Shown here piece after piece: positions 16,193 through 24,993 of a stretch of DNA of 33,551 bases (position 1 is the stretch's first letter; each line of letters starts with the position of its first letter). Source of the stretch: Paracoccaceae bacterium (GTDB taxonomy: Bacteria; Pseudomonadota; Alphaproteobacteria; Rhodobacterales; Rhodobacteraceae); the NCBI GenBank assembly GCA_020630695.1, contig JAHDIS010000050.1, positions 1 through 33,551 on the forward strand. Reading direction: 5' to 3'. The notes under the pieces were generated by a model, which saw nothing but the letters and a program-made list of their open reading frames with translations, ran no database searches and was not told the DNA's origin. The position numbers and the translations under genes were made by a program.

Positions 16193-17389
16193 ATGCTCCC
16201 GAATATGCACGATGCTGAGCCAATCCCGGAAACCGCACGCGCCGAGATTGAACGGCTTTTGAAATCGGGGGATCTGTTCCGCTACACCGCCGCACAGGAC
16301 GCGCCCGTCACCCTGTTGGAACGTGACTTTGCGGCCTTGATGGGCACCAAATACGCGCTGGCAGTGTCAAGCTGTTCGGCCGCATTGTTCCTTTCGCTCA
16401 AGGCTTTGGGTCTGTCGCAAAACGCACGGGTCTTGATCCCTGGATTTACATTTGCCGCGGTGCCCTCCGCTGTTGTGCACGCAGATTGCATCCCTGTCCT
16501 GTGCGAAGTCGGGGAAAACTACCGCATTGATCTGGCTGATTTCGAAGCCCGCTTGCCGGGATGCGAAGCAGTCATCATCAGCCACATGCGTGGTCACACG
16601 TCTGACATGGACGCGATTTTGAAGCTTTGCAGTGAACTCGGTGTTCCAGTCATCGAAGATGCCGCGCATTCCCTAGGCACTTTGTGGAACGGGCAAAAGA
16701 TCGGAACGCTGGGCTGCATTGGCTGCTTTTCCTTCCAGTCATACAAGCTGGTTAATGCAGGCGAAGGTGGCATTCTGATTACCGATGACGCCGATTTGGT
16801 CGCCCGTGCCGTGATCCTGTCAGGAGCCTACGAACACAACTGGGCCAAACACATGAGCCCCGGCGACAACTCTGCCGAACTGGAACAGGCCTTTGCCCGC
16901 TGGCAAAACAAACTGCCGCTCTACAATCTGCGTCTGTCCAACCTGTCTGCCGCTGTAATCCGCCCACAACTGACTGAAATCCCTCGCAGAGTCGCGGACG
17001 GGCGGCGCAATCACGATCACACCGCAGAGCGGATCAACGCAAGTCCGTGGATTTCTGTGCCTGACAAACTGCCCCCGGAAACCAGAGCCCCGGACTCACT
17101 CCAGTTCAACCTTGTCGACATGACCGACGAAGACGTGCGCGCCTTTGTGAAAGAAGCAGATGCACAAGGGGTCAAAGTGCAGGTTTTTGGCCTGACGACA
17201 GACAATGCCCGCGCCTATTGGAACTGGGAATTCCTGCCCGAAATGCCGAAACTTCCTGCAACGCGCAAAATGCTGATGCGGGCCTGCGATACGAGACTGC
17301 CCGCGCGGCTGACCCAATCAGACTGTGACGCTGTCGCGGATGTTTTGATCCGCGCAGCCCAAAAGGTCATGGAACCGGCCTGCGCGTAG
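16193..17389 (+). CDS. DegT/DnrJ/EryC1/StrS-family PLP aminotransferase
   Basis: A fold-type I pyridoxal-phosphate enzyme, 398 residues from the ATG at 16193, which has GGAAGA 9 bases upstream. A longer frame to 16118 adds 25 unlike residues. The PLP-binding features are ALAVSSCSAALFLSLKALGL (about 62-81), the Asp of VIEDAAHSLGT and the Schiff-base Lys in FSFQSYKLVNAGEGG. This family normally aminates keto-sugars for cell-surface glycans or antibiotics. Here it stands 128 bases after an amine-oxidising operon, with no sugar genes nearby, so it may act on a different carbonyl, such as the aldehyde the oxidase makes. That is inference. It could alternatively be an independent surface-glycan gene. 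A small stem (AGCAC/GTGCT, 16087-16102) lies upstream. Confidence 0.85.
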   Translation: MLPNMHDAEPIPETARAEIERLLKSGDLFRYTAAQDAPVTLLERDFAALMGTKYALAVSSCSAALFLSLKALGLSQNARVLIPGFTFAAVPSAVVHADCIPVLCEVGENYRIDLADFEARLPGCEAVIISHMRGHTSDMDAILKLCSELGVPVIEDAAHSLGTLWNGQKIGTLGCIGCFSFQSYKLVNAGEGGILITDDADLVARAVILSGAYEHNWAKHMSPGDNSAELEQAFARWQNKLPLYNLRLSNLSAAVIRPQLTEIPRRVADGRRNHDHTAERINASPWISVPDKLPPETRAPDSLQFNLVDMTDEDVRAFVKEADAQGVKVQVFGLTTDNARAYWNWEFLPEMPKLPATRKMLMRACDTRLPARLTQSDCDAVADVLIRAAQKVMEPACA

Positions 17390-17401
17390 GGCCCGCCTAG
17401 A

Positions 17402-17953
17402 TTACTTGTCGAGCTTGCTCAGTTTGGCCTGAAGGTCCGCAAGCTGCTGCTTGATGGAATCGAGCTCTTCGCCTTCGGACTCTTGCTCTTTTCCGCCCGG
17501 GCCGGACCACTGCTGGCCAAGACCACCGGTCATCGCCTTCAGGAAAGCCTCTTGCTGCGCCTGCATCGCTTCGAAGCCGGGCATATTGGCCATAGGGTTC
17601 ATGGACCCCATTTTTTCCACCCAGTTCGACTGGCTGTCGCGGAACATTTCAAAGCTGGCGGCCAGAAATTGTGGAACCATCGTGGCGCTTTGCGTGGTGT
17701 AGCTGCGCACCAGATCGGTCAACACGTTGATCGGCAAGACGCTTTCGCCTTTGCTTTCGTGTTCGGCCACGATTTGAAGCAAGTATTGGCGGGTCAGATC
17801 ATCACCGGATTTCAGATCAACGATCTGTACCTCGCGCCCATCCCGAATGAACCCCGCGATATCCTCGAGCGTGACGTAATCAGACGTTTCGGTATTGTAC
17901 AAACGACGACTGGCGTAGCGCTTGATCAGCAGCGGTTTTTCGGTGTCAGCCAT
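17402..17953 (-). CDS. phaR: Polyhydroxyalkanoate synthesis repressor PhaR
   Basis: A DNA-binding regulator that also binds PHB granules and represses phasin synthesis until granules form. It has 183 residues. The N-terminal PHB-accumulation DNA-binding domain is highly conserved (about 8-68: LLIKRYASRRLYNTETSDYV then VQIVDLKSGDDLTRQYLLQI). The granule-associating part (about 75-140) contains VLTDLVRSYT, QFLAASFEMFRDSQ and the glycine/methionine-rich NPMANMPGFEAM. The C-terminus ends in a helical, Gln-rich segment (LDSIKQQLADLQAKLSKLDK), probably a coiled coil. GGAGGG precedes the ATG. No phaC, phaP or phaB lies beside it. The upstream 70 bases are rich in GCAG/TGC elements and may be an autoregulatory operator. 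Confidence 0.95.
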   Translation of the reverse strand: MADTEKPLLIKRYASRRLYNTETSDYVTLEDIAGFIRDGREVQIVDLKSGDDLTRQYLLQIVAEHESKGESVLPINVLTDLVRSYTTQSATMVPQFLAASFEMFRDSQSNWVEKMGSMNPMANMPGFEAMQAQQEAFLKAMTGGLGQQWSGPGGKEQESEGEELDSIKQQLADLQAKLSKLDK

Positions 17954-17970
17954 GGGTTTCCCTCCCCCCG

Positions 17971-18036
17971 GAATGCAGCGTTGCAGAAAAGCTTATGCGA
18001 GTGCAGCAGGAAAAGGAAGCCTGTGCAGCATTCTGC
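17971..18036 (-). promoter_or_regulatory. TGC-rich region upstream of phaR, candidate autoregulatory site
   Basis: GCAG occurs at 17975, 17983, 18003, 18006 and 18025, and CTGC at 18033, within 62 bases. GCAG-CATT-CTGC at 18025-18036 is a perfect dyad. PhaR of Paracoccus is known to bind TGC-rich sites at phaP and phaR. Binding here is inference. Confidence 0.35.
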
Positions 18037-18056
18037 GTCTTTGTGTCTGGATTTGA

Positions 18057-19604
18057 TCAGAACAGGCTGCCTTGTTCCGGTGGGGGTGTCTTGCCCGATT
18101 TGCGGGTGCCCGCACCGCCGCCAAGCTTCAGTGTGCCATCGGCAAATTCGATCTCAAGTCCAGAGGCGCCCTCGGCCGCAGCCTTGGTCGTCAACACCTT
18201 TCCTTCACCCCGCACAACCGTGTAGCCGCGGCGCAGCGTTTCGCGGTATCCCAAGGTTTCCCGTAGGCGCTCCAGCGCGTCCAGACGCGCGCGTTGGGCC
18301 TCGACGCGGGCCCGTTGCGCATCATCCAATCGGCGCACCATGGAAGACAGCCTTTCTGACTGCACAATAATATCCCGCTGCACCGATCGCAGGCTCAGTT
18401 TGTCCGACCGGCGTGCCAATGCTTCACGACGCGCGCTGACCATGCGTGACAAGGCTGGCGCCAGACGGGCCGCACGGTCGTCCAGCCGCTGGGTTTCGCT
18501 GCGCAGCGCACGCGTCAGAACACTGGGGCGCAGACTGCCGGACTGTTCCGACAGACGCAGTTTTTGACGATCCAGCAGCCGGATCAGGGCCGAAGGAAGG
18601 CGATCGCTCAGCACATCGAGCCTTTGTCGCGGAGTTTCCAGCAATTCCTGCGGGCGCGGCAATGCACGTGACAGATCGCGCAACCGCTGTGATCGCATTT
18701 CAAGCCGCTGACCCATGGCCCGGGTCATCCGTGCGCCGCTGTCGCCCACAAAGGCCAGAAGTTCCATCCGGACCGGCACCGCCAATTCCGCCGCCGCTGT
18801 AGGGGTCGGCGCGCGCATGTCCGAAACAAAATCGATCAGTGTCGTATCGGTTTCGTGTCCAACCGCTGAGATCAGGGGAATGTCCGATGCGGCCGCCGCA
18901 CGAGCGACCACCTCTTCGTTGAACCCCCAAAGATCTTCAACCGAGCCGCCACCACGGGCAACGATCAAAAGATCGGGGCGCGGCAGTGCGCCACCCACCG
19001 ACAGCCGGTTGAACCCTTCGATGGCGCGGGCCACCTCGGGGGCGCAGGCCGCGCCTTGAACCGCCACCGGCCACACCAGAACCTTGCGCGGAAAGCGGTC
19101 ACGCAAACGATGCAGGATATCGCGGATAACCGCGCCCGACGGCGACGTGACCACCCCGATAACCTCGGGCAGATAGGGCAGTGCTTTCTTGCGTGCCGGA
19201 TCAAACAACCCTTCGGCGGACAACATGGCCTTGCGCTTTTCCAGCATCGCCATCAGGGCGCCCGCGCCAGCAGGACGAATGTCTTCGATCACAATCTGGT
19301 ATTTGCTTTGCCCCGGAAAGGTCGTCATGCGCCCGGTGGCGATAATTTCCATTCCTTCTTCGGGCTGGGTTTGCTGGCGTGCGGCCACACCTTTCCACAT
19401 CACCCCGGAAATAACCGATCGGTCGTCCTTGAGATCCATGTAGACATGCCCGGATCGCGGACGCGAAACCCGCCCGACTTCGCCCCGCACCCGAACAAAG
19501 CCAAATTCGCCTTCAATCATGCGCTTGACGGCACCCGAAAGCTCGGAAACGGAAAATTCCGGCGTATTGCCGCCCTGCTCTGTATCTTCGTCGATCAGAT
19601 CCAT
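18057..19604 (-). CDS. xseA: Exodeoxyribonuclease VII large subunit
   Basis: The catalytic subunit of exonuclease VII, which degrades single-stranded DNA in both directions into oligonucleotides in repair and recombination, in the cytosol with XseB (not in the window). It has 515 residues from the ATG at 19604, where GCGAGG gives a ribosome site; a much longer open frame to 20096 overlaps purD and is not coding. The N-terminal OB fold (about 15-110) has [20 protein letters not shown] and [20 protein letters not shown]. The catalytic core carries the family signatures [40 protein letters not shown] and [18 protein letters not shown] long Arg/Ala-rich helical region (about 290-470) follows. It runs on the strand opposite purD, so the two are divergent. 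Confidence 0.96.
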   Translation of the reverse strand: MDLIDEDTEQGGNTPEFSVSELSGAVKRMIEGEFGFVRVRGEVGRVSRPRSGHVYMDLKDDRSVISGVMWKGVAARQQTQPEEGMEIIATGRMTTFPGQSKYQIVIEDIRPAGAGALMAMLEKRKAMLSAEGLFDPARKKALPYLPEVIGVVTSPSGAVIRDILHRLRDRFPRKVLVWPVAVQGAACAPEVARAIEGFNRLSVGGALPRPDLLIVARGGGSVEDLWGFNEEVVARAAAASDIPLISAVGHETDTTLIDFVSDMRAPTPTAAAELAVPVRMELLAFVGDSGARMTRAMGQRLEMRSQRLRDLSRALPRPQELLETPRQRLDVLSDRLPSALIRLLDRQKLRLSEQSGSLRPSVLTRALRSETQRLDDRAARLAPALSRMVSARREALARRSDKLSLRSVQRDIIVQSERLSSMVRRLDDAQRARVEAQRARLDALERLRETLGYRETLRRGYTVVRGEGKVLTTKAAAEGASGLEIEFADGTLKLGGGAGTRKSGKTPPPEQGSLF

Positions 19605-19692
19605 GCCCGCCTCGCTTGCTCTCACTTTGCGCTCAGCATAAACCACAGCCAATTCCGGCGAAAGCGCCCCTGCTTCTTTGGGCTCTAAATAT

Positions 19693-19719
19693 CCCGGGGG
19701 TCCGGGGGCAGCGCCCCCG
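19693..19719. repeat. GC-rich hairpin between xseA and purD
   Basis: CGGGGGC (19703-19709) and GCCCCCG (19713-19719) form a perfect 7-bp stem with loop AGC. Just before it, CCCGGGGG at 19693-19700 adds an overlapping dyad. It lies in the divergent promoter region, 28 bases ahead of purD. There is no T-tract. Similar G/C-block hairpins recur in Rhodobacterales intergenic DNA as I recall, which I cannot check here. Confidence 0.45.
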
Positions 19720-19746
19720 ATACGGCACAAGTCAGGAGACCGGCTC

Positions 19747-21012
19747 ATGAATATCCTCATTCTCGGCAGCGGTGGGCGCGAACACGCCTTGGCATGGGCA
19801 ACCATGCAAAACCCCAAGTGCGACAAGCTGATCGTCGCGCCGGGCAACGCGGGCATCGCCCAGATTGCCGAATGTGCCGCGCTGGATATCGAAGACGGCG
19901 GCGTCGTGGCGGAGTTCGCATCCGAGAATGCCATCGATCTGGTTATCATCGGCCCCGAAGCCCCATTGGCCGCTGGCGTCGGGGATCGTTTGCGTGACGC
20001 AGGCCTTTTGGTCTTTGGCCCCTCTGCCGCCGCAGCCCGCCTAGAAGCATCCAAAAGCTTTACCAAGGAAATCTGTGACGCCGCTGGGGCGCCCACCGCC
20101 GCCTACGGGCACTTTACCGATGCCGAAGCGGCCAAGGCCTATGTGCGCGATCAGGGCGCGCCGATTGTGGTCAAGGCAGACGGGCTTGCTGCGGGCAAAG
20201 GGGTGATTATCGCGGAAACCGTGGCCGAAGCCGAAGCCGCCATCGACGACATGTTTGGCGGGGCGTTTGGAGGTGCTGGCGCAGAAGTGGTGATCGAAGA
20301 GTTCATGACAGGCGAAGAAGCCTCGTTCTTTGTTCTCGTGGACGGTGAAACCTGCCTGCCCATCGGCACCGCACAGGATCACAAACGGGTCGGTGAAGGA
20401 GACACCGGTCTGAATACCGGCGGTATGGGCGCCTATTCCCCTGCCCCGGTCATGACGGATGCCGTCACTCAAAAAGCGCTGGACGAAATTGTCCGCCCGA
20501 CCATGTCCGAAATGGTTCAGCGCGGCATGCCCTATCAAGGCGTTCTCTATGTGGGCTTGATGATCGAGAACGGGCAGCCCCGACTGGTCGAATACAATGT
20601 GCGTTTCGGGGATCCTGAATGTCAGGTGTTGATGATGCGTCTGGGTGCGCAGGCCTTTGACCTGATGCATGCCTGCGCCGAGAGCCGTCTTGCCGACACG
20701 GGTGTGACCTGGGCGGACGATCACGCGATGACAGTCGTGCTGGCAGCCAAGGGCTATCCCGGAAGCTACGCCAAGGGCACGGTGATCGGCGGTTTGAGCG
20801 ATCTGCCCGAGGACAGCTTTCACCAGATGTTTCATGCCGGAACCCGCCGCGACGGAGAATCCGTGGTTGCCAGTGGCGGGCGCGTACTGAACGCCACGGC
20901 CCGAGGCGCGACACTGGCCGAAGCTCAACAACGCGCCTATGCGCTGGCTGATGCTGTCGACTGGTCAGACGGGTTCTTCCGGCGGGACATCGGCTGGCGT
21001 GCTCTTGGCTAG
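19747..21012 (+). CDS. purD: Phosphoribosylamine--glycine ligase (GAR synthetase)
   Basis: Catalyses the second step of purine synthesis: 5-phosphoribosylamine + glycine + ATP to glycinamide ribonucleotide. It has 421 residues, the usual length. AGGAGA is 9 bases before the ATG; the longer in-frame extension to 19678 has no ribosome site and includes the hairpin. Domains run in the standard order. The N-terminal domain is [18 protein letters not shown] with [17 protein letters not shown]. The ATP-grasp domain (about 100-290) has [60 protein letters not shown] and [14 protein letters not shown]. The metal/ATP end is [20 protein letters not shown]. The C-terminal domain follows to WRALG. All landmarks are intact. 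It overlaps the next small gene by 14 bases. Confidence 0.97.
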   Translation: MNILILGSGGREHALAWATMQNPKCDKLIVAPGNAGIAQIAECAALDIEDGGVVAEFASENAIDLVIIGPEAPLAAGVGDRLRDAGLLVFGPSAAAARLEASKSFTKEICDAAGAPTAAYGHFTDAEAAKAYVRDQGAPIVVKADGLAAGKGVIIAETVAEAEAAIDDMFGGAFGGAGAEVVIEEFMTGEEASFFVLVDGETCLPIGTAQDHKRVGEGDTGLNTGGMGAYSPAPVMTDAVTQKALDEIVRPTMSEMVQRGMPYQGVLYVGLMIENGQPRLVEYNVRFGDPECQVLMMRLGAQAFDLMHACAESRLADTGVTWADDHAMTVVLAAKGYPGSYAKGTVIGGLSDLPEDSFHQMFHAGTRRDGESVVASGGRVLNATARGATLAEAQQRAYALADAVDWSDGFFRRDIGWRALG

Positions 21013-21571
21013 GCGCTTTCGCTACAAGCCCGCCTTGTTGCAAAAGGCGCAGGACTGGACGCTCGACGGGACGATCCTGCATGGCCCGGACGGGCAAACC
21101 GATCTGCGCGCAGCAACGGCGCTGCGTTTGGCAGAGCGTCGCTTTCGGGGCCAGTTGCTGCGTCGCCTCGATATCGAGTTGCCGGATACGACCACGCGGA
21201 TCGCGCTCAACGTATCCGCAGGTACGGCACCCAGCGATCCGGACCGCGCCGAGCATTTTGCCCTGATCCATGCTGTTGCCTCGACTCTGGCAGAGCATCA
21301 ACCCGGCTTGTCCGCGTCCATTGGCGAAGGTGATGGGGCACGGATGGCCATGTTTGCCATCGGTGTTCTGGCCATCGTTTTCGGATTGGGCATTCCCATC
21401 GCTGCCCTGATGACCGGTGTCAGCCCGGACCGGATGATCGAAGCCTCTGTGCCAATTCTGGCCCTCAGCGGATTTGGCATTTGGGTCGCGTTGACCAATG
21501 CCCCTTGGCGGGCGCGTCCCAGCCTGCCTGCCTCTGCCCTACCCGCGCTGCTCGACAGCCTCGACGCCTGA
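20999..21571 (+). CDS. Hypothetical membrane protein overlapping purD
   Basis: An unnamed protein of about 190 residues. The GTG at 20999 (overlapping the purD end by 14 bases) is the likely start, giving [24 protein letters not shown] at 21005 is an alternative; the frame upstream lies wholly inside purD. The N-terminal half (about 1-105) is soluble with a regular DG-rich, beta-like pattern (WTLDGTILHGPDG). Then come two hydrophobic helices (about 116-140 and 150-172), with GDGARM before the first and RARPSLPA after the second. The C-terminus is short and soluble. No family is recognised. The tight coupling to purD suggests a shared transcript rather than a shared function. Confidence in the exact start is modest. 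Confidence 0.65.
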   Translation: MLLARRFRYKPALLQKAQDWTLDGTILHGPDGQTDLRAATALRLAERRFRGQLLRRLDIELPDTTTRIALNVSAGTAPSDPDRAEHFALIHAVASTLAEHQPGLSASIGEGDGARMAMFAIGVLAIVFGLGIPIAALMTGVSPDRMIEASVPILALSGFGIWVALTNAPWRARPSLPASALPALLDSLDA

Positions 21572-21576
21572 GCCCG

Positions 21577-22137
21577 TCACGCGCCGGGTTGAATCAGTCC
21601 TGCTTCGGTCACGATCATATCCAACGGTTGATCCGTCGCCTCAAGCGGGATGTCCGGATCTTCTTGCGCGGCAAAGGCAAAACCGATGGCCATGGTCGGC
21701 CTTTTGGAGCGCAAGAGCTCAAGCGTGCGGTCGTAAAAGCCTCCGCCGTACCCAAGACGCCCGCCCGTGCGAGAAAAAGCAACCAACGGCACAATCACGA
21801 TCTCTGGCTCAAAGAACGACGGATTGGCCGGGATCTGGGCGCCAAAGGCACCTTCGATCATCGCGCAATCAGGCTCCCATTGCGCAAATCGCAACGGCTG
21901 CCCCGCCGCATCGATCACAGGCACACCAACCGGCCCATGCGCCGAGGCTTCTTCCATGGCGGGCAATGGATTGATTTCGGTGCGGATCGGCATGTAACCC
22001 GACAGTGCAACACCGCGATACCCGGCCAGAACCTCGCTGAGTTTGCCAGCGACACCCGGCCCCCGCGCGTCAAAAGCCGCCTTGCGCCGCGCGAAACCGG
22101 CTTTGCGCGCGGCGGCTTTTTTCTGTTCCAACGTCAT
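21577..22137 (-). CDS. fau: 5-formyltetrahydrofolate cyclo-ligase
   Basis: Converts 5-formyltetrahydrofolate to 5,10-methenyltetrahydrofolate with ATP, returning stored one-carbon units to folate metabolism; cytosolic. It has 186 residues from the ATG at 22137; a TTG two codons upstream is possible. The N-terminal basic helix (LEQKKAAARKAGFARRKAAF) contains the family's ATP-contact Lys/Arg. The catalytic and Mg-ATP signature GRLGYGGGFYDRTLEL is at about 125-140, preceded by VPLVAFSRTG. YMPIRTEINP matches the folate pocket. It begins 9 bases after the mgtE stop, with a TAGGGG ribosome site overlapping that stop, so the two are co-transcribed. The last bases sit 5 nt from the end of the plus-strand gene at 21571. 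Confidence 0.93.
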   Translation of the reverse strand: MTLEQKKAAARKAGFARRKAAFDARGPGVAGKLSEVLAGYRGVALSGYMPIRTEINPLPAMEEASAHGPVGVPVIDAAGQPLRFAQWEPDCAMIEGAFGAQIPANPSFFEPEIVIVPLVAFSRTGGRLGYGGGFYDRTLELLRSKRPTMAIGFAFAAQEDPDIPLEATDQPLDMIVTEAGLIQPGA

Positions 22138-22146
22138 GCGCAACCC

Positions 22147-23541
22147 CTAGAGCAGTACCGTGACTGCAAGGCCCAGAAAGGCAAAGAAACCAACAACATC
22201 CGTGACCGTCGTCACAAAGGCCCCGGACGCGAGCGCTGGGTCGACCCCAGCTTTTTCAAGCAATACCGGAATCACGATGCCCGCTAGTCCGGCAACGACC
22301 AAATTGATTACCATCGCGGCTGCGATTACGCCGCCCAGCTGGGCAGAGCCAAACCAAATCAGGCCAACGATCCCCATGATCACCGCGAATATGGCGCCAT
22401 TCACCGCCCCGACGAGCACTTCTCGGCGGATAACCCGCCACAGGTTCGAGCCGGTCAAATCCTTGGTCGCCAAGGCGCGCACGGCCACTGTCAGGCTTTG
22501 CGTGCCGGCATTGCCGCCCATCGATGCCACGATCGGCATCAACACCGCCAAAGCCACGATCTGCGTGATAGCGGCCTCGAACTGCGCGATCACCATACTG
22601 GCCAGAACCGCAGTCACAAGATTGACCGCCAGCCATGGGAAACGACGTTTTGTGGTGTCGATCACGCGGTCAGAAATCCGGCTCTTTTCGTCAACACCGG
22701 CCAGTCGCAGTATGTCTTCTTCGTGTTCTTCATCCAGAACGACCATCGCATCATCGATGGTGATCATACCGACCAGACGTTCGTTTTCGTCGACAACCGG
22801 CGCGGAAATCAGGTGGTACTGGTTGAACGCATAGGCCACCTCGCCTTCATCCTGCGCTGCAGGAATGACATGAAACGTCTCTTCCGTGATTGATTTCAGC
22901 AGAACTTCACGGCGCGAGCCCATCAACTTTCCAAGGGTCACATTTCCAACCGGACGCAGGCGGGGATCAACGAGGATCACGTGATAAAACTGTTCCGGCA
23001 AGTTGTCGGAGTTTCTCAGAAAATCAATCGCTTCACCGACGTTCCAATGCTCTGGCGCCATGACAACTTCGCGCTGCATCAAACGACCGGCAGAATATTC
23101 CGGATAGGTCAGCGACTGTTCAACCGCGACCCTGTCACTGTCTTCCAGAGCGTCGAGGATCGCCTCTTGTTGCGGAGCATCGAGGTCTTCGACCAGATCA
23201 ACCACGTCATCGGATTCCAGATCACGTACCGCGTCTGCCAGCACCTGCGGGCGCAGGACCCCGATGACTTCTTCGCGGATCGTCTCATCGAGTTCCGACA
23301 GGATTTCACCGTCGAATTCGCGGTCATAGAGCCGGATCAGGCGCATCCGGTCGAAGGCATTCACCTGTTCGAGAAGGTCCGCGATATCCGCCGGATGCAG
23401 CGGGTCCATCAAGGCGATCAGCTGTTCACGGTCTTCGATGTCGACGGCATAGAGGATACGGGCAACGGCCTTGCGATCCAGCGCATAACCGTCGTCTTCG
23501 CGGGGCTCTTCGGGTGCCAACACCTCGGTATCGTCGCTCAT
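22147..23541 (-). CDS. mgtE: Magnesium transporter MgtE
   Basis: An inner-membrane Mg2+ channel gated by cytosolic Mg2+. It has 464 residues from the ATG at 23541, preceded by GGAGGG; a longer frame to 23607 lacks such a site. The N domain of helical repeats (about 25-130: LHPADIADLLEQVNAFDRMR and RPQVLADAVRDLESDDVVDL) is followed by a tandem CBS pair (about 150-265: YSAGRLMQREVVM to DENERLVGMITIDDAMVVL). Then comes the plug helix and five membrane helices (about 300-464). Pore-lining features are PIVASMGGNAGTQSLTVAVR (about 335-354) and the AGVDPALASGAFVTTVTDVV stretch carrying the conserved Asp near the end. The gene is intact. It shares a transcript with the following fau and is divergent from guaD (117-base gap). 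An M-box type leader was not recognised. Confidence 0.96.
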   Translation of the reverse strand: MSDDTEVLAPEEPREDDGYALDRKAVARILYAVDIEDREQLIALMDPLHPADIADLLEQVNAFDRMRLIRLYDREFDGEILSELDETIREEVIGVLRPQVLADAVRDLESDDVVDLVEDLDAPQQEAILDALEDSDRVAVEQSLTYPEYSAGRLMQREVVMAPEHWNVGEAIDFLRNSDNLPEQFYHVILVDPRLRPVGNVTLGKLMGSRREVLLKSITEETFHVIPAAQDEGEVAYAFNQYHLISAPVVDENERLVGMITIDDAMVVLDEEHEEDILRLAGVDEKSRISDRVIDTTKRRFPWLAVNLVTAVLASMVIAQFEAAITQIVALAVLMPIVASMGGNAGTQSLTVAVRALATKDLTGSNLWRVIRREVLVGAVNGAIFAVIMGIVGLIWFGSAQLGGVIAAAMVINLVVAGLAGIVIPVLLEKAGVDPALASGAFVTTVTDVVGFFAFLGLAVTVLL

Positions 23542-23658
23542 GATGCCCTCCGCTCTTTGGTCGCAATTTAGGCCAAGCCAAACCAAAGAAACAGGGCTTG
23601 GTTGCATTTACCTAACCCGGACATGCGCATAATCTGCGCTAAAACTCCGGAGCGCTTC

Positions 23659-24957
23659 ATGACAACCGCACAGCTGCATATCGGCCAGACGATACGCTTT
23701 GACGGAAACCCCACCGCAGATGGGATTTCAGCCGCCATTCACGACAGCCGTGGAGCGCTTTTGGTCGAATCGGGTCGCATTTCCGAACTGGGCGATGCCG
23801 ACGCTCTGCGCCAGGCCAATCCACAGGCGCAGGTGATCGATCACGGAGACGGAATCATCGTGCCAGGCTTTGTCGACGCTCACGTTCACTATCCTCAGAC
23901 AGCGATCATTGCCAGTTGGGGCAAACGGCTGATCGACTGGTTGAACGACTACACCTTCCCCGAAGAAATGCGGCTGGCTGATGAAAGCTATGCCAATGAA
24001 ATTGCCGGTCGCTATCTTGATCTGGTGCTGTCAAACGGAACGACGACGGTTTGCAGCTATGCGACCATCCATCCGGAATCGGTGAATGCGTTCTTCAACG
24101 CTGCGAACACGCGTGGGATGCGCGTTGCGGCAGGCAAGACCTGTATGGACCGCAACGCCCCGGAAGGCCTGACCGACACCGCCCAAAGCGCCTATGACGA
24201 CAGCAAGGCGCTCTTGCAGCGCTGGCATGGAACCGGGCGGCTTGACTATGTGATCACGCCCCGGTTTTCGCCGACATCAACGCCCGAGCAACTCGAAGCC
24301 TTGGGCGCACTTTGGGCCGAACACCCCGAGTGCCTGATGCAAACGCACCTGAGCGAACAAACCGACGAAATCGCTTGGGTCCGCAGTCTGTTTCCCGACG
24401 CCCGGGATTATCTGGACACCTACGAGGCTTTTGGACTGCTGGGAACGCGCGGTCTTTATGGGCACGCAATTCATCTGGAACAGCGCGAAAGGGATCGCCT
24501 GCGCGAGACAGGTGCGGCTTTGGTGCATTGTCCGACGTCAAACACCTTTATCGGATCGGGATTGTTTGACATGGACGGGCTCTTGCGAGAGGGCCAACGC
24601 ATCGGTCTTGCCACAGATACCGGGGGCGGATCGTCGTTTTCCATGCTTCGGACGATGGCTGCGGCTTATGAAATCGGCCAGTTGCGTGGTCGTGCACTCC
24701 ATGCGAGCGAGTTGCTCTGGCTTGGAACGAGCGGATCGGCGACGGCCCTGCATATGCAAGACAAAATCGGAAACCTTGCCAAAGGGTTGGAGGCCGATTT
24801 TAATGTTTTGGATTTAGCGGCAACACCGGCCCTTGCACAGCGGACACAGCGGGCAGATGACATTTGGGAAGCCATCTTTGCCACGATCATGTTGGGCGAT
24901 GACCGGACGATCAAAGAGACATGGGTTGGCGGTCAAAAAGCCGGGGCAACATCCTAG
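23659..24957 (+). CDS. guaD: Guanine deaminase
   Basis: Hydrolyses guanine to xanthine and ammonia, a zinc enzyme of the amidohydrolase superfamily in purine catabolism, cytosolic. It has 432 residues from ATG 23659; the frame is open 19 codons earlier but those residues are not like the family. Zinc ligands are His75 and His77 in FVDAHVHYPQ, His230 in MQTHLSEQTDE, His269 in GHAIHLEQ, and Asp320 in LATDTGGGSS. HCPTSNTFIGSG and RMRVAAGKTCMDRNAPEG-type segments match the guanine deaminase branch. A CAP-domain gene on the opposite strand begins 464 bases downstream of the stop and ends 36 bases from it. The promoter lies in the 117-base gap facing mgtE. All catalytic residues are intact. Confidence 0.96.
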   Translation: MTTAQLHIGQTIRFDGNPTADGISAAIHDSRGALLVESGRISELGDADALRQANPQAQVIDHGDGIIVPGFVDAHVHYPQTAIIASWGKRLIDWLNDYTFPEEMRLADESYANEIAGRYLDLVLSNGTTTVCSYATIHPESVNAFFNAANTRGMRVAAGKTCMDRNAPEGLTDTAQSAYDDSKALLQRWHGTGRLDYVITPRFSPTSTPEQLEALGALWAEHPECLMQTHLSEQTDEIAWVRSLFPDARDYLDTYEAFGLLGTRGLYGHAIHLEQRERDRLRETGAALVHCPTSNTFIGSGLFDMDGLLREGQRIGLATDTGGGSSFSMLRTMAAAYEIGQLRGRALHASELLWLGTSGSATALHMQDKIGNLAKGLEADFNVLDLAATPALAQRTQRADDIWEAIFATIMLGDDRTIKETWVGGQKAGATS

Positions 24958-24993
24958 AACAGCCCAAAGCGGCGCGTTTTGTCCAGCAGTGGC

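Noticed and set aside
17483-18370. 295-residue open frame on the plus strand
   Set aside because: Antisense to phaR and the xseA 3' end; composition is that of a mirrored coding frame.
19605-20096. 164-residue extension of xseA on the minus strand
   Set aside because: Lies antisense to purD, has no ribosome site, and the normal XseA start with a ribosome site is at 19604.
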